Positions 18,628 to 27,920 of a DNA stretch of 36,635 nucleotides are shown piece after piece. The stretch spans positions 256,168 to 292,802 of the forward strand of contig CAUYUJ010016161.1 of the NCBI GenBank assembly GCA_963575745.1, given 5' to 3'. The DNA is from Prorocentrum cordatum. Lineage: Eukaryota; Sar; Dinophyceae; Prorocentrales; Prorocentraceae. Under the pieces are notes generated by a model. That model made no database searches. It was not told the DNA's origin and saw only the letters and a program-made list of their open reading frames with translations. The translations under genes and the position numbers were made by a program. Each line of letters starts with the position of its first letter. Position 1 is the first letter of the stretch.

Positions 18628-18798
18628 CCTATAGTCCTACCAAACAGTGTTCTAAGAACCTTTTGTTGTTCCCACGAACTGTTCTTAGAACATTTCTGGT
18701 TGTCTTGTTTTATTGCATCGGGTTTATGTTCTAAGAACCTGACTCTTGTTCTTAGAACATTTCTGGGTTCTAAGCACATCTCGTGGTAGGACTATAGG
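18628..18798. mobile_element. 171-bp MITE with perfect 15-bp terminal inverted repeats
   Basis: CCTATAGTCCTACCA (18628-18642) is exactly mirrored by TGGTAGGACTATAGG (18784-18798). The interior has four palindromic words (GTTCTAAGAAC or TTCTTAGAA) and two copies of TTCTTAGAACATTTCTGG, so it can fold extensively. Flanks give no clear long duplication; a TA duplication is possible because the repeats contain TATAG/CTATA. No ORF, so it depends on a transposase elsewhere. Confidence 0.92.
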
Positions 18799-19016
18799 AA
18801 TGCCGGGTCGGTCGGTCCCTGCTCAAGGGTTCCGGGCTGGGCTCGCGCTTGGGCCGGGCTCACCCGCATCGCAGGGGCGCCGACGGGAGTCGAGAGAATA
18901 AGCACGCTGACCATGACCACGGTCGTGGCCCATATCGCCCGTCGCCCATTCGCGAGGATGATCCGCGAACTGGCGGCAACCAAGTTCCGCACCGATGTCT
19001 CCTCGTTTAGTCTTAT
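18799..19016. other. No gene seen; second half of the 18256 duplication
   Basis: Contains the ATAAGCACGCTGACCATGAC copy noted above and nothing else recognisable. Confidence 0.5.
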
Positions 19017-19157
19017 GATGTTCCAACCTACTTTAGCCTCGATCGCCAGAAAGAATTCCGAGCCCCCCTAAAAAGTGCCCAAATTCGAGTGGTCGAAGTT
19101 ATTTCTGGGATGTGTTTTTTATGTACGATGGGAGCAACATAGGTTGGGTCTTGGTAA
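19017..19157 (+). repeat. Dispersed repeat family M, copy C (internal deletion)
   Basis: Shares GATGTTCCAACCTACTTTAG, CCTCGATCGCCAGAAAGAAT, TTATTTCTGGGATGTG and a TACGATGGGAGCAACATAGG end, but lacks the central ~60 bases of copies A and B. Ends CCAACCTA / TAGGTTGG are inverted. Confidence 0.85.
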
Positions 19158-19336
19158 AGGTCCCCGTTTTCTTTCCTCCATGGGGGGGGAGGCGGTTTGG
19201 GGCCTCGTTTTTGCTCGGCCGTTGTCCCTCCGCCGTGCTGCCCTCCTCTGGTTTTCGCTCGTTCGTGCTTTCGGGCCCTCGTTCGGTCCCCTCCTGCGGC
19301 ACCCGGGAGCGAACGCTTCACTCTCACCCACGTCCA
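19158..19336. other. No gene seen
   Basis: Open frames on both strands without recognisable sense. Confidence 0.4.
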
Positions 19337-19725
19337 AGCAAGGAGGGCGAGGAGGAGGAGGAGGAGGGCGAGGAGGAGGAGGAGGAGGAGGAGATGGGAT
19401 GAGAACGAGGAGGCGGAGGAGGAAGACGAGGAGGAGGAGGAAGATGAGGAGGAGGAGGAGGAGGAGGAAGAGGAGGAGGAGGGAGTGAGAAGAAGGAGCA
19501 GGAGGAGGAGGAGGAGGAGGAGGAGGAGGAGGAGGAGGAGGTGGAGGAGGAGGAGAGGAGGAAGGAGAGTGCGGAGAGGGAGGATGAGGAGAAAGAGGAG
19601 GAGGATAATGAGGAGGCGGAGGAGGAAGAAGGAGAGGAGGAGGAGGAGGAAGAAGAGGAGGAGGAGGAGGAGGAGATGGGATGATAATGAGGAGGAATAG
19701 GAGGAGAAAGGGAGGAGAAAGGGAG

Positions 19726-19760
<35 letters not shown>

Positions 19761-19774
19761 GGAGGAGGAGGAGA
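19337..19774. repeat. Interrupted (GAG/GGA)n array
   Basis: Over 400 bases of GAGGAGGAG with GAA, GAT and ATG interruptions, including GATGGGATGA words repeated at 19392, 19674 and 19773. Confidence 0.95.
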
Positions 19775-20940
19775 TGGGAGGGCCAGAGGGGGAGGGTAAC
19801 GTCGACGCCCAGTCTCCCTCTCGTCACCGATGGGGGGCCTGGGCTCCCCCCGTGCCCAGGGGCGCGCGGCTTCGCCTTCGGGGGCCCGTCTTCGATCCAT
19901 CGGCGAGGCACCGTCGATTCCCGGCCATTCCCCTCCGCCCCCTTTCGCACTCCATGCTTCCTACCCGAAGCGCCCCCCCCACCTGCTTTCCAGTGGCTCT
20001 CTAGTGGCTCCCACCAATATTGGATCGACGAGTGAGGCGGGTGTTGCTAGACGCGCCCCTGGCCCAACGTGCCCCCAGGACTTCCAGGGAGGCCCCCGCG
20101 GCCTCCAGGGCACCCCTCGCGAGGCTCAGAGGGCCCCAGGGGCGTCAAAATGGAGCGACAAGCTGGGGGCCAGGGGTACCTTTAGCAACCCCCGAGTGAG
20201 CCCCCCCCCCCCCCCCTTTCGGCTCCCCTCACCGTCAGCATCGCCAGACCTACCTCCACTCCCACTCGGGGAAGCCTCGGCCCCGCTGCCCCCGCCCGAC
20301 CGACCCCCCCCGCCGCACAACGTTTCAAACATCGCCCTGAAATCACCTTTTGGTGGCCTCCAGATGGCCGAAAACACCCCCTACAGTCGGGGCCCTGAAG
20401 AAGGAACCCTTTTGGTTGGGGAGGGGCTCCGCGTTCCGTAAGTGTTTCACAGCTTGCCTCAGGTTTTCCTGATGTTTTCGATAGGAAGTCGAAGTTTAAC
20501 TTATGGACAAAAGGGGCCTCGTTCCTTATTTAGGGTTCCTTAGGTCAACGCCCCGACTGTGTCGGGTCCCAAGAGGACTCTGGGAGCGCCCGTCCCACGG
20601 GCCGGCTCCCTCGGCGCCCGTCCCCGCCCGAGGGCAGGCGGGCGGCGCAGAGGGGCCCCGACCCACTGGGGGTGGAGATCGGCCTGACGAGGCTGACCCA
20701 CTGGGTCGCGAACATACTGGGGGAAAACGATTAAACAAAAAACAAACTTTCTGGGGCGGACGATCAAACAAATCTTTCGCGGGCCTCCTCGCCCCCGCAA
20801 TATGAGCGGGGGGGGGGCAGGGCAGGCAGACGGGGGGCTGACAATTCCGGGTTGCCTGGAAGGCCGGGGGGGGGGCACGGGGTGGCGATCCAGGGCGCGG
20901 GGGCCAGGGGGGTGGACGGGGTGATTTTTCAGGGCGAGCT
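19775..20940. other. Long GC-rich stretch without a recognisable gene
   Basis: No domain seen in six frames. CCCAGGACTTCCAGGGAGGC-type text near 20080 resembles 18350-18440 (GGCCTCC and CTGGGGGC words). Runs of C (20201-20216) and G (20810-20817) are present. Confidence 0.4.
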
Positions 20941-20984
20941 CGTCCTCCTCCTCCTCCTCCTCCTCCTCCTCCTCCTCCTCCTCC
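20941..20984. repeat. (CCT)n microsatellite
   Basis: About 14 CCT units. Confidence 0.95.
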
Positions 20985-21800
20985 AGTGGAGCGGAGGTGC
21001 AAGATCGAGGTCGGCTCGGGGAGGGCACCCTACCGTTCTTCGTGCTTGTTGGATGTCCTTTGTGTATCCATGGGGAGGGCACCCTCGACTTTTTGTCGAA
21101 GGCCTGCGGTGTTTCGGCTGGCGGAGGGTGCCATGCTCTTGAAGGACGCGCCTCTGTCCCAGCTCCGACCGCAGAGCCGAGACCTCGAAGGCGAGGAACA
21201 CCTCGGCCTCCGGGGGGGGGAGAGGGCCCTTCCGGGGCCCTCGGGGCCCTTCCGGGGACCCCTTCGTGGCCGAGGCTCGCCGCGGCCCGAAGAGCCCCTC
21301 CGCGCCCGAGGGCCGCGCGGTGGCCGTCGTCGCGCTTCGCACGTCCGGCCCGGACCGGGGAGCCGCGCTTCTCCAGGGCGGCCCCGCGAGGGCGCGGAGA
21401 CCCGCCGCCGCTTGCGCGCATCGCGGGCGCGGTGGCGCATCGCAGGCGCGGCGCGCGCGCTTGCCGTGGCTCCTCCGCCGCGTCCCGGTCCTCGTGGGCT
21501 GCCTTCTCCTCGGCCTGCCCGTCACGTCGGCAGGGTGCTGGTGCGGAGGGACCTCTGGGGGGCAGGGCGTCCGTCGCCCTGCGGGGTCTTTGTGGCTGGG
21601 GCTGCCAGAGCTCGAGAGTCGCCTCCTTCGACGGGCCCTCGCGTGCTTCGCAGGTCACGCGTGCTCCTATTCATTCATTTTTGTCTCTGCATGGCTTCCA
21701 CCTCCGCCGCCGCCCCGTCCTCTCCCCCCCCCCCCTGGCTCCGCACTCTCCTCGAAGCTGCCATTATGGGGCCGCGCTCGCTCCCCGAGAAAAATAGGGG
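20985..21800. other. GC-rich stretch; weak coiled-coil-like shard on the minus strand
   Basis: GGGAGGGCACCCTACCG and GGGAGGGCACCCTCGAC (21018, 21073) and GGAGGGTGCCATGCTC (21124) are short related words. On the minus strand near 21520-21460 one frame reads DGQAEEKAAHEDRDAAEEP, like a coiled-coil exon, but decays into Arg/Pro-rich text. No firm gene. Confidence 0.35.
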
Positions 21801-21807
21801 GCGAGGG

Positions 21808-21938
21808 AAGGAGGAGGCGGAGGAGGAGGAAGAGGAGGAAGAGGAGGAGGAGGAGGAGGAGGAGAAGGAGGAGGAAGAGAAGGAGGAGGAGGAGGAGGAG
21901 GAGGAGGAGGAGGAGGAGGAGCTGTAGGAGGAGGAGGA
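21808..21938. repeat. (GAG/GGA)n array
   Basis: Interrupted by AAG and GCGG units; ends GAGGAGCTGTAGGAGGAGGA. Confidence 0.95.
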
Positions 21939-22205
21939 GTGCGTTCGTATGTGTTCTGATCTCGTCAATTCTCGCTGTAGCCATCGAGTTCGACCAGGTG
22001 CTGGCAGGACTTTCTTGGAGTGCAGAAGAGTGTGCTGCCGTACTCGTGATGTCCGCACACATATTTCGATACATGGGCATATGTGTATATTTATATGTAC
22101 AACAACTGGGAGCGGGACAGGAAGATAGAGGGAGAGAGGAGACGCGGGATGAGAGAGGAGAGCGGCGAGAAAAGACAGGCGGCATCATCATCAGCGAGAC
22201 TATCG

Positions 22206-22530
<325 letters not shown>

Positions 22531-23020
22531 TCTGTGTCTACGCGAAGGGGGGGGAGGTTGAGGGAGATGCCCAGGGCGCGTGTTTGGGCCACTCGATTTT
22601 TCGGCTTCTCTTTTGCCGTAAAGCTGTGACGTGAAGCTTTTCCCGGCCTCCTGCGCATGCGTTCTTCCGAAGCTTGCCAGGCCAGTGTGGGTGGGTACTT
22701 CGGCCAGCGTGTGGTCATCAGAGGCAACAGCCAAGACGTTGATGTAAAGACCAGTCAAGGCTCAGGATGTGTGCTGGCTTTTAGGCCGTTCCTTCGGTCT
22801 GGGTGAGGGGGCCCGGTCGTGGCCGAAGCTCGCAGTGGCCAGCCATGCCTGTTCGCTCCTTGTTCAGCGTTGTTCGTGGCAGCGCGATGACTGCAGGCAG
22901 CTCCGCGCCAATGTTTCGGAGATGGCCTGCGAGTCCCCGCCCAGGAGACGTTCTGGCTTCTGGGCAGTTTCCGATGTGCCTGTTTTCCACCACCGCCACG
23001 ATAAGCTGGAGAGGGAGGGG
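22531..23020. other. No gene seen
   Basis: A GGGCCCGGTCGTGGCCGAAG word near 22809 resembles 23430-23450. Otherwise nothing recognised. Confidence 0.4.
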
Positions 23021-23430
23021 GTCCTCCTCCTCCCCCTCCTCCTCTTCCTCCTCCTCCTTTTTCAACTCCTCTTCGTCCGCCTCCTCCTCGTCCTCCTCCT
23101 CCCCCCCCTCCAACTTATGGTGGTTGTGGTGGTGGAAGACAGGCCCATCAGTTCCGTCGGCCTAGACTGACGGGGCCTGCTCGTCCTCCTCCTCGTCCTC
23201 CTCCTCCTCCTCCTCCTCCTCCTCCTCCTCCTCCCTCCTCCTCCTCCCCTCCTCCTCCTCCTCCTCCTCCTCGTCCTCCTCCTCCTCCTCCTCCTCCTCC
23301 TCCTCCTCCTCCTCCTCCTCCTCCTCCTCCTCCTCCTCCTCCTCCTCCTCCCCCCAACCCTCCAACTTGTGGTGGTGGTGATGGAAGACGGGCCCATCAG
23401 TTCCGTCGGTCTGGACCGACGGTGCCTGCT
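23021..23430. repeat. Tandem duplication of CCT array plus ~75-bp unit
   Basis: CCT arrays at 23021-23105 and 23182-23351 are each followed by the same text: CTCCAACTT(A/G)TGGTGGT, GAAGACAGGCCCATCAGTTC or GAAGACGGGCCCATCAGTTC, CGTCGG and GCCTGCTCG (23106-23185 and 23357-23433). A module of array plus unit has been duplicated. Confidence 0.85.
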
Positions 23431-23550
23431 CGTGGTCGGGGCCGGCCGTGGCCAAGCAAGCCCGCTCGCTCCCCTGTGGGGCGCTCCTGCGCCGAAGTCC
23501 GCCGTGTCCCCCCACAGGAGGAACAGTCAAACATAGTTTTAGAAAATGGT

Positions 23551-23655
23551 CGGGGGACGACGTTTCTATTGTTTCTGTCTGCGCTTGAATATGTGTGGGT
23601 TCTCTTCGTTCAAGCTCCGCCTGTAGGGGGACATGCCCGACCTATAATCCCATGC
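23551..23655 (+). repeat. Dispersed repeat family D, copy 2
   Basis: Starts GGGGGACGACGTTTC and ends CAAGCTCCGCCTGTAGGGGG then ACATGCCCGACCTA. Matches 35381-35492 and, less well, 14974-15085. Confidence 0.7.
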
Positions 23656-24289
23656 AGCGCGACGTCGTGACGCGCCTCCCTGCGCTGCTGGCTACTCTGC
23701 TCTCCTAGTCTTTTCCTGGTTGTCTTCTCTGTCCAGCTCACATCGTCTCTATAGTTGGAAAAAGAGTTGACGTGCATTCGAGCACCGCGCACGCGCATGC
23801 CGACGTTCAGCAGCAGCAGCGTTGCTAGCACGCGGCTTCGCCCAGACTTGCGTGCCCCTGGCGCATAGGCGGCTTTTCCTGGCCCTGGAAGCTTTCACTT
23901 TCCCCAGACCCCATATATGTCTCGTGCACGTGATGTGCACGGGCTCTCATGGCTACTCTGAGTTTGGCGGGAAGGTCTCTTGTGTGTTCCAGATGCCAGC
24001 TTGGATGACCCAGGGATGTCACGGGAGCGGGACGGACTCTGTAGCAAGTCTCGACCCTTTCCTGCAAGTGTTTCTTGCTCTCGGTCGGATAGAAGCGCCG
24101 TGGGCGCGTTTGTGCGTGCGCTTTTGGCAAGTTTTTTTTTGCCGTTCGGACACCTTTTCCTAAAGTCAAGCGTATGTGCGATCATGCTTGCAAGCTTGTG
24201 AACCTGTATTCGAGGATCTCCAAGTGTCAGTCCTTGCTCTTGTTGGTCCCATCATTCCGAGCTGCTCCAGGCTTCCCGTCAGATTCTAC
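23656..24289. other. No clear gene; possibly part of the decayed RT region
   Basis: Open frames exist on both strands but none shows a motif I trust. Confidence 0.35.
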
Positions 24290-24560
24290 CTTGTCTTGTT
24301 CCAGGATGGCACGCCTGTTCGGTTGTTTCCCAAGCGATGTATCTCGGTATGTGGATTGATCTTGAGCCCGAAGAAAATCATGGCAAGCCCAGCCCTGAAG
24401 TTGAGATCCATAGGTAGCAACTTAGCCATCACCCAATCCCTCACCTCGATTATTGCCGCTGTACGTAGTTCGAGAGCTGCCTCACATTCATCATACACCA
24501 TTTGTTCGATTCCGTCAAACACTGAGCATGATGAATCCGATTTGTTTGCGCGGATCTTGC
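24290..24560 (-). pseudogene. Possible reverse transcriptase remnant (unsure strand)
   Basis: On the minus strand the frame reads VFDGIEQMVYDECEAALELR, then AAIIEVRDWVMAKLLP, then AGLAMIFFGLKINPHTE and VPSW. The spacing recalls RT motif D, an R-D-W...P segment and the motif E Y-L-G-x-x-x-G-P region of dinoflagellate LINEs, but the diagnostic YADD box and GP are not seen. The plus strand also offers a GLILSPKKIM word like motif D. Both cannot be right. Confidence 0.3.
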
Positions 24561-25487
24561 ACCCATGTTGCTGCGGTCTTGCGAGAGCTTCGTTTTTTCA
24601 CGTGGTCGGCGTGGAATGGTCCGCGGATGCCGTAGTGATGTCTACGTCGTTCGTTGTCAGGACGTGTGCTGCTTGGGAGACGCCTGAATGGCGTCCATCC
24701 TGTAATCGCCTGAGTGCTGCTGCGACGAAGTACATCGGCATCTACAACGTGTCAGCTGGTGTGCTTTGCCCTGACGGAATTCACCAACGATCTGTCCCCA
24801 CATGCTTTTAGTGCGGCAGGGGCATCCACAATGCCAACTAATCATATGAGGGAGCGCGCTGGCCTGAGGTTTGCCCTTGCCCACACTTGTCAGCATCATG
24901 CTGAGATTATTAATGTTAGCAGCTGCGGCCCGATATAAGGTCTCTTCCCTGTTATATTCTCGTTTGCTCGACTGGTTCTCTGGCTGTGGTCCCAGGCTGG
25001 ACCTCGTTCCATGGGACGGGGTGCAACGAGCTGCTGTCGCGCTGAACCCCTTATTGGGGTCACAGCTCAGCTTGGAGCTGTCTCCAATGCCTGTCTGACA
25101 CCCAGACGTCTCTAGCCGAAAGCGCTAGCTGCAAGCTCGTCTGAGGGTGAAGATCCCACTCGCCATGCGTGGTGCTGCTTTACTTCTGCGGCCCTGGCTG
25201 CCCGCGTTCTCGGGCGTCGGCGCCTCTCCTGGCACCCTCTGGAGCGCCTTGAGGTGCTGGGCCCGTGGCGAAAAGCTTTCGAGCTGCAAGTCGCATCGCA
25301 TTTCCGTTGCAGTGCCTGTTCGGGCGCAGTGATCGCTGCTCGGCCGCCCGCTGCGGCGGGAAGAGGCCGACGCGCACTAACCGAGGCGTGCGATCACCGA
25401 GGGCGCGAGAGGCGATCGGCATGGCGGCGGAGGCTGAGGCGCGTCGGCCACCGAGCAGTCGGAGGCTGAAGACGGAGGCGGAGGAGA
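24561..25487. other. Decayed sequence, nothing firmly identified
   Basis: The plus strand has short protein-like pieces such as GLRFALAHTCQHH and LLMLAAAARYKVSSLLYSRL in different frames near 24860-24970. They could be RT thumb remnants. No continuous gene. Confidence 0.3.
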
Positions 25488-25676
25488 AAGGAGGAGGCGG
25501 AGGAGACGGAGGAGGAAGGAGGGAGGAGGAGGAGGAGGAGGAGGAGGGGGAGGAAGAGGGGGAGGATGAGCAGCAGAACGGGGAGGAGGAGGAGGAGGAG
25601 GAGGAGGAGGAGGAGGAGGAGGAGGAGGAAGAGGAGGACGAAACGGAGGAGGACGAGGAGGAGGGGGAGGAGGACA
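25488..25676. repeat. (GAG/GGA)n array
   Basis: GGAGGAGGAG tract with CAGCAGAACG and GACGAAACGG interruptions. Confidence 0.95.
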
Positions 25677-25888
25677 GGACAGGACATCCGCATAAGGGGG
25701 TTCAATGTCAAAAACACCTACGCTGGTGCCTTGCGCGCTTCTGGCAACATCCCCTGCGATTGGTTGTGCAACGGCCCTGTCTTCTCACCAGGGCCGACAG
25801 GGGGCATACCCCGTTGCTCAACGAGTGAGCTCCGAGGTGGCCCCGTGAAGGGGGCTCGCTACCTTACGATTACGAATCCCTGCGGGTG
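25677..25888 (+). CDS. Unassigned protein-like fragment after GAG array
   Basis: One plus frame leaving the array reads GQDIRIRGFNVKNTYAGALR, then ASGNIPCDWLCNGPVFSPGP and RGGPVKGARYLTITNPCG, ending in TGA at 25886-25888. Composition is varied and protein-like rather than repeat-like, with three Cys. I recognise no family. It has no plausible start: the frame enters from the microsatellite as poly-Arg. It may be an exon or a host or retroelement fragment captured next to the array. Confidence 0.25.
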
Positions 25889-26164
25889 AGTGCGGGGGGA
25901 GCAGCTGCTGGCCCTTCGGCGTACCCATGGGGTGGGGACGCGCGGGCGTACCAGCGCGTACAAGCTATGGGGGGAGGAGACGACGACACGACAACTCAAA
26001 AGGAGGAGGGGGGAGGGTCGGTAGGCCCGTGCTTCCCAAACGTTGGCTGGGGGGCCTGGTTGTCCTACTGATTTTATGATATCCTATTCTCTCCTCTCTC
26101 GCTCGGCCCACTTCTCTTCCACATCAAACTGGCCGATAGTTGTCCCATGCATTGTCGGACCTGT
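25889..26164. other. No gene seen
   Basis: On the minus strand, directly after the primer-binding-like site, a short frame reads MHGTTIGQFDVEEKWAER then stops. Nothing else. Confidence 0.35.
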
Positions 26165-26177
26165 GCTCTGATACCCA
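26165..26177 (-). other. Possible LTR-retroelement primer-binding site (initiator-Met tRNA type, 1-base insertion)
   Basis: The minus strand reads TTCA-AC-TGGGTATCAGAGC. Many Ty1/copia-type elements prime from TGGTATCAGAGC just after an LTR ending in CA. Here one extra G is present. A short Met-led frame follows within about 15 bases. No LTR pair was found. Confidence 0.25.
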
Positions 26178-26274
26178 GTTGAAGTATCCCACTGTTCCCC
26201 CTAGAAGTGTCTGTGGGATAGAGCACGTTGGTAGTCACGGTATGTAGATACGGGCCATCGAGGATACACTCTTG

Positions 26275-27230
26275 TGGCCTTCGTGATGATCATGTTGGTG
26301 TCCCCCCATTCACCACCCTGCAGTAATGTACCTGTCGGCGCTCCCAAAGAACACTGTCCATGGCGATGTCAGTGCGAGCTCTGTGTTTGCCCGTCCTATC
26401 TGCCTAGAGTCGCATTCCGGGGTAACCTTGCTAATGCATCTCTCGGCTTTGCCAGTTGGCTCGTCCAGCTTGCCCAGAGTATCACTCTGAGAAAACCTGA
26501 CGAATGCATCTCCTGGCTTTCCAGTGGGCTCAAGTGGGTGCTTTCACTGGTGGCCGCAGGACGAGTTGACCGTCGTCTTCTCCTCCGACTTGGGGTAGGC
26601 GAACTTTTCCTCGAAGACCTCGGTACCATCCAGCAGGGCCTGCGTGCTCTCCCGTAGATTTTGGCGCTCTTTGAACCTTATCACTCGAGGTTGTCCTCGT
26701 TACTCAGCTCCTTCATGGCGACCTCCATGACTTTGTGGAGGTTCTCTTCGTCATTATTCGATTTTTTAGCGCCAACTCGCACCAGCTCTGCATAGTGAAG
26801 GCCTTCCTCCCAGCCCTTTCCCACGCGTCCACAGGATACCTTGCGATGAGATCGCAGCCTTTAACCTTGTGCGTCATCGGGAAGGACATGGGGACCAGCT
26901 CAAACAGCTCTGGGCTCATTTTCTGGGCGGCGTCGTAGAACTTGTAGTGGCACTCCTTGATGGCGGTTTTAGCTGCTGCGGCAGCCTTTCCGCTACGAGC
27001 GCTTCCCAGCCATGCCCCACCTTAAGCTCCACCACCATTGACGGCCCACCTTTGAACGGGAGGAACGTCGACTTGCACCCGATGTCTGGCCACCCCGCAC
27101 AGTCAGCGCCGAACTCGCCCTCCATCTTATCCACCTACTCTTTCATGAGCTCATCTTCTGGGTGGCTCTCGTGCGCCTTGACGAGCTGCGACCAGTCCAC
27201 CTCGCACCAGAACTGCCAATCGCCCCCTCT
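26275..27230 (-). pseudogene. Decayed unassigned protein-coding sequence
   Basis: Minus-strand text that reads like real protein passes through several frames. NSRGGDWQFWCEVDWSQLVK ends in DELMKE, then an in-frame TAG at 27135-27137. It continues in the same frame as VDKMEGEFGADCAGWPDIGC with STFLPFKGGPSMVVELKVGH. After a shift comes AIKECHYKFYDAAQKMSPEL then FELVPMSFPMTHKVKGCDLI. After another, KKSNNDEENLHKVMEVAMKE, then RFKERQNLRESTQALLDGTE with VFEEKFAYPKSEEK. Finally LEPTGKPGDAFVRFSQSD and LDEPTGKAERCISKVTPECD, an internal echo. I know no matching family. It could be a host gene relic or part of an unfamiliar retroelement. Confidence 0.45.
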
Positions 27231-27240
27231 CGAGTTGGGG

Positions 27241-27430
27241 AGGGGGAGGAGGAGGAGGAGGAGGAGGAGGAGGAGGAGGAGGAGGAGGGAGGAGGAGGAA
27301 GAGCACGAGCAGGAGCAGGAGCAGGAGCAGGAGGAGGAGGAGGAGAAGGAGGAGGAGGAGGGATGAGGAGGAGAGGAGGAGGAAGGAGAGGAGGATGAGG
27401 AGAGGAAGAGGAGGAGGAAGAGAAGGGAGG
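27241..27430. repeat. (GAG)n array
   Basis: Includes CAGGAGCAGGAGCAGGAG near 27310; mixed GGA/GAG afterwards. Confidence 0.95.
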
Positions 27431-27509
27431 AGAGAGGACACCGCCGCCGCCGCCGCCGCAGAAGAACTGCAGTCGGGGCCCGCTCCCACGGCGGGGGGCC
27501 CGCGGCCCT

Positions 27510-27595
27510 CCGGAGGCAGCGGCTGCAGCAGGAGTGCGAGGAGCTGCGGGCGAGGCTCGGCTCGGCGGCGCGCGCGGAGGAGGACCCGACGACCC
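27510..27595 (+). other. Coiled-coil-like coding shard between GAG and CCT arrays
   Basis: One plus frame reads ALRRQRLQQECEELRARLGS then AARAEED: heptad pattern, G/C third positions. No certain splice sites; it may be an exon or relic. Confidence 0.3.
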
Positions 27596-27657
27596 GCCCT
27601 CCCGACGCATCCACCTGCTCACCTGTTGTCTTCCCTCGTCCCCTTCCCCGTCCTCCT

Positions 27658-27783
27658 CCATCTCCTCCTTCTCCTCCTCCTCCTCCTCCTCCCTCCTCCT
27701 CCTCCTCCTCCTCCTCCTCCTCCTCCTTTTCCTCCTCCTCCTCCTTTTCCTCCTCCTCCTCCTCCTGCTCCTCCTCCTCCTCC
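27658..27783. repeat. (CCT)n array
   Basis: CCT units with TTTT and CTG interruptions. Inverse in sequence to the GAG array 230 bases to the left, so the pair could fold. Confidence 0.95.
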
Positions 27784-27920
27784 AGCCGCTTTGGCCCAGG
27801 CGATCTTGGACTTGCAGCTGCCGTCTTCGGAGTGGCAATCGCACCCGCGGGCCTTTCTGGCGACCAGCTTCGATTCGGGGGACCTCAACCCCCAGCAGTC
27901 TCGGCCCTGAGTGCTCGCGC

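Noticed and set aside
20260-20350. Possible small minus-strand exon between GATTTCAG and GGAGGTAGGT
   Set aside because: Splice-like ends are short and the peptide is Gly/Ser-rich; too little evidence to call.
24176-24811. Plus-strand 211-codon ORF with GLILSPKKIM and KYIGIYN
   Set aside because: The two motif-like words are about 120 residues apart, too far for RT motifs D and E, and the rest matches nothing. The minus strand gives a slightly better RT-like reading.
26521-26545. Second spliced-leader-like word ending GGGCTCAAG
   Set aside because: Only the last eight or so bases match; the first half is unrelated (about 11 of 21).
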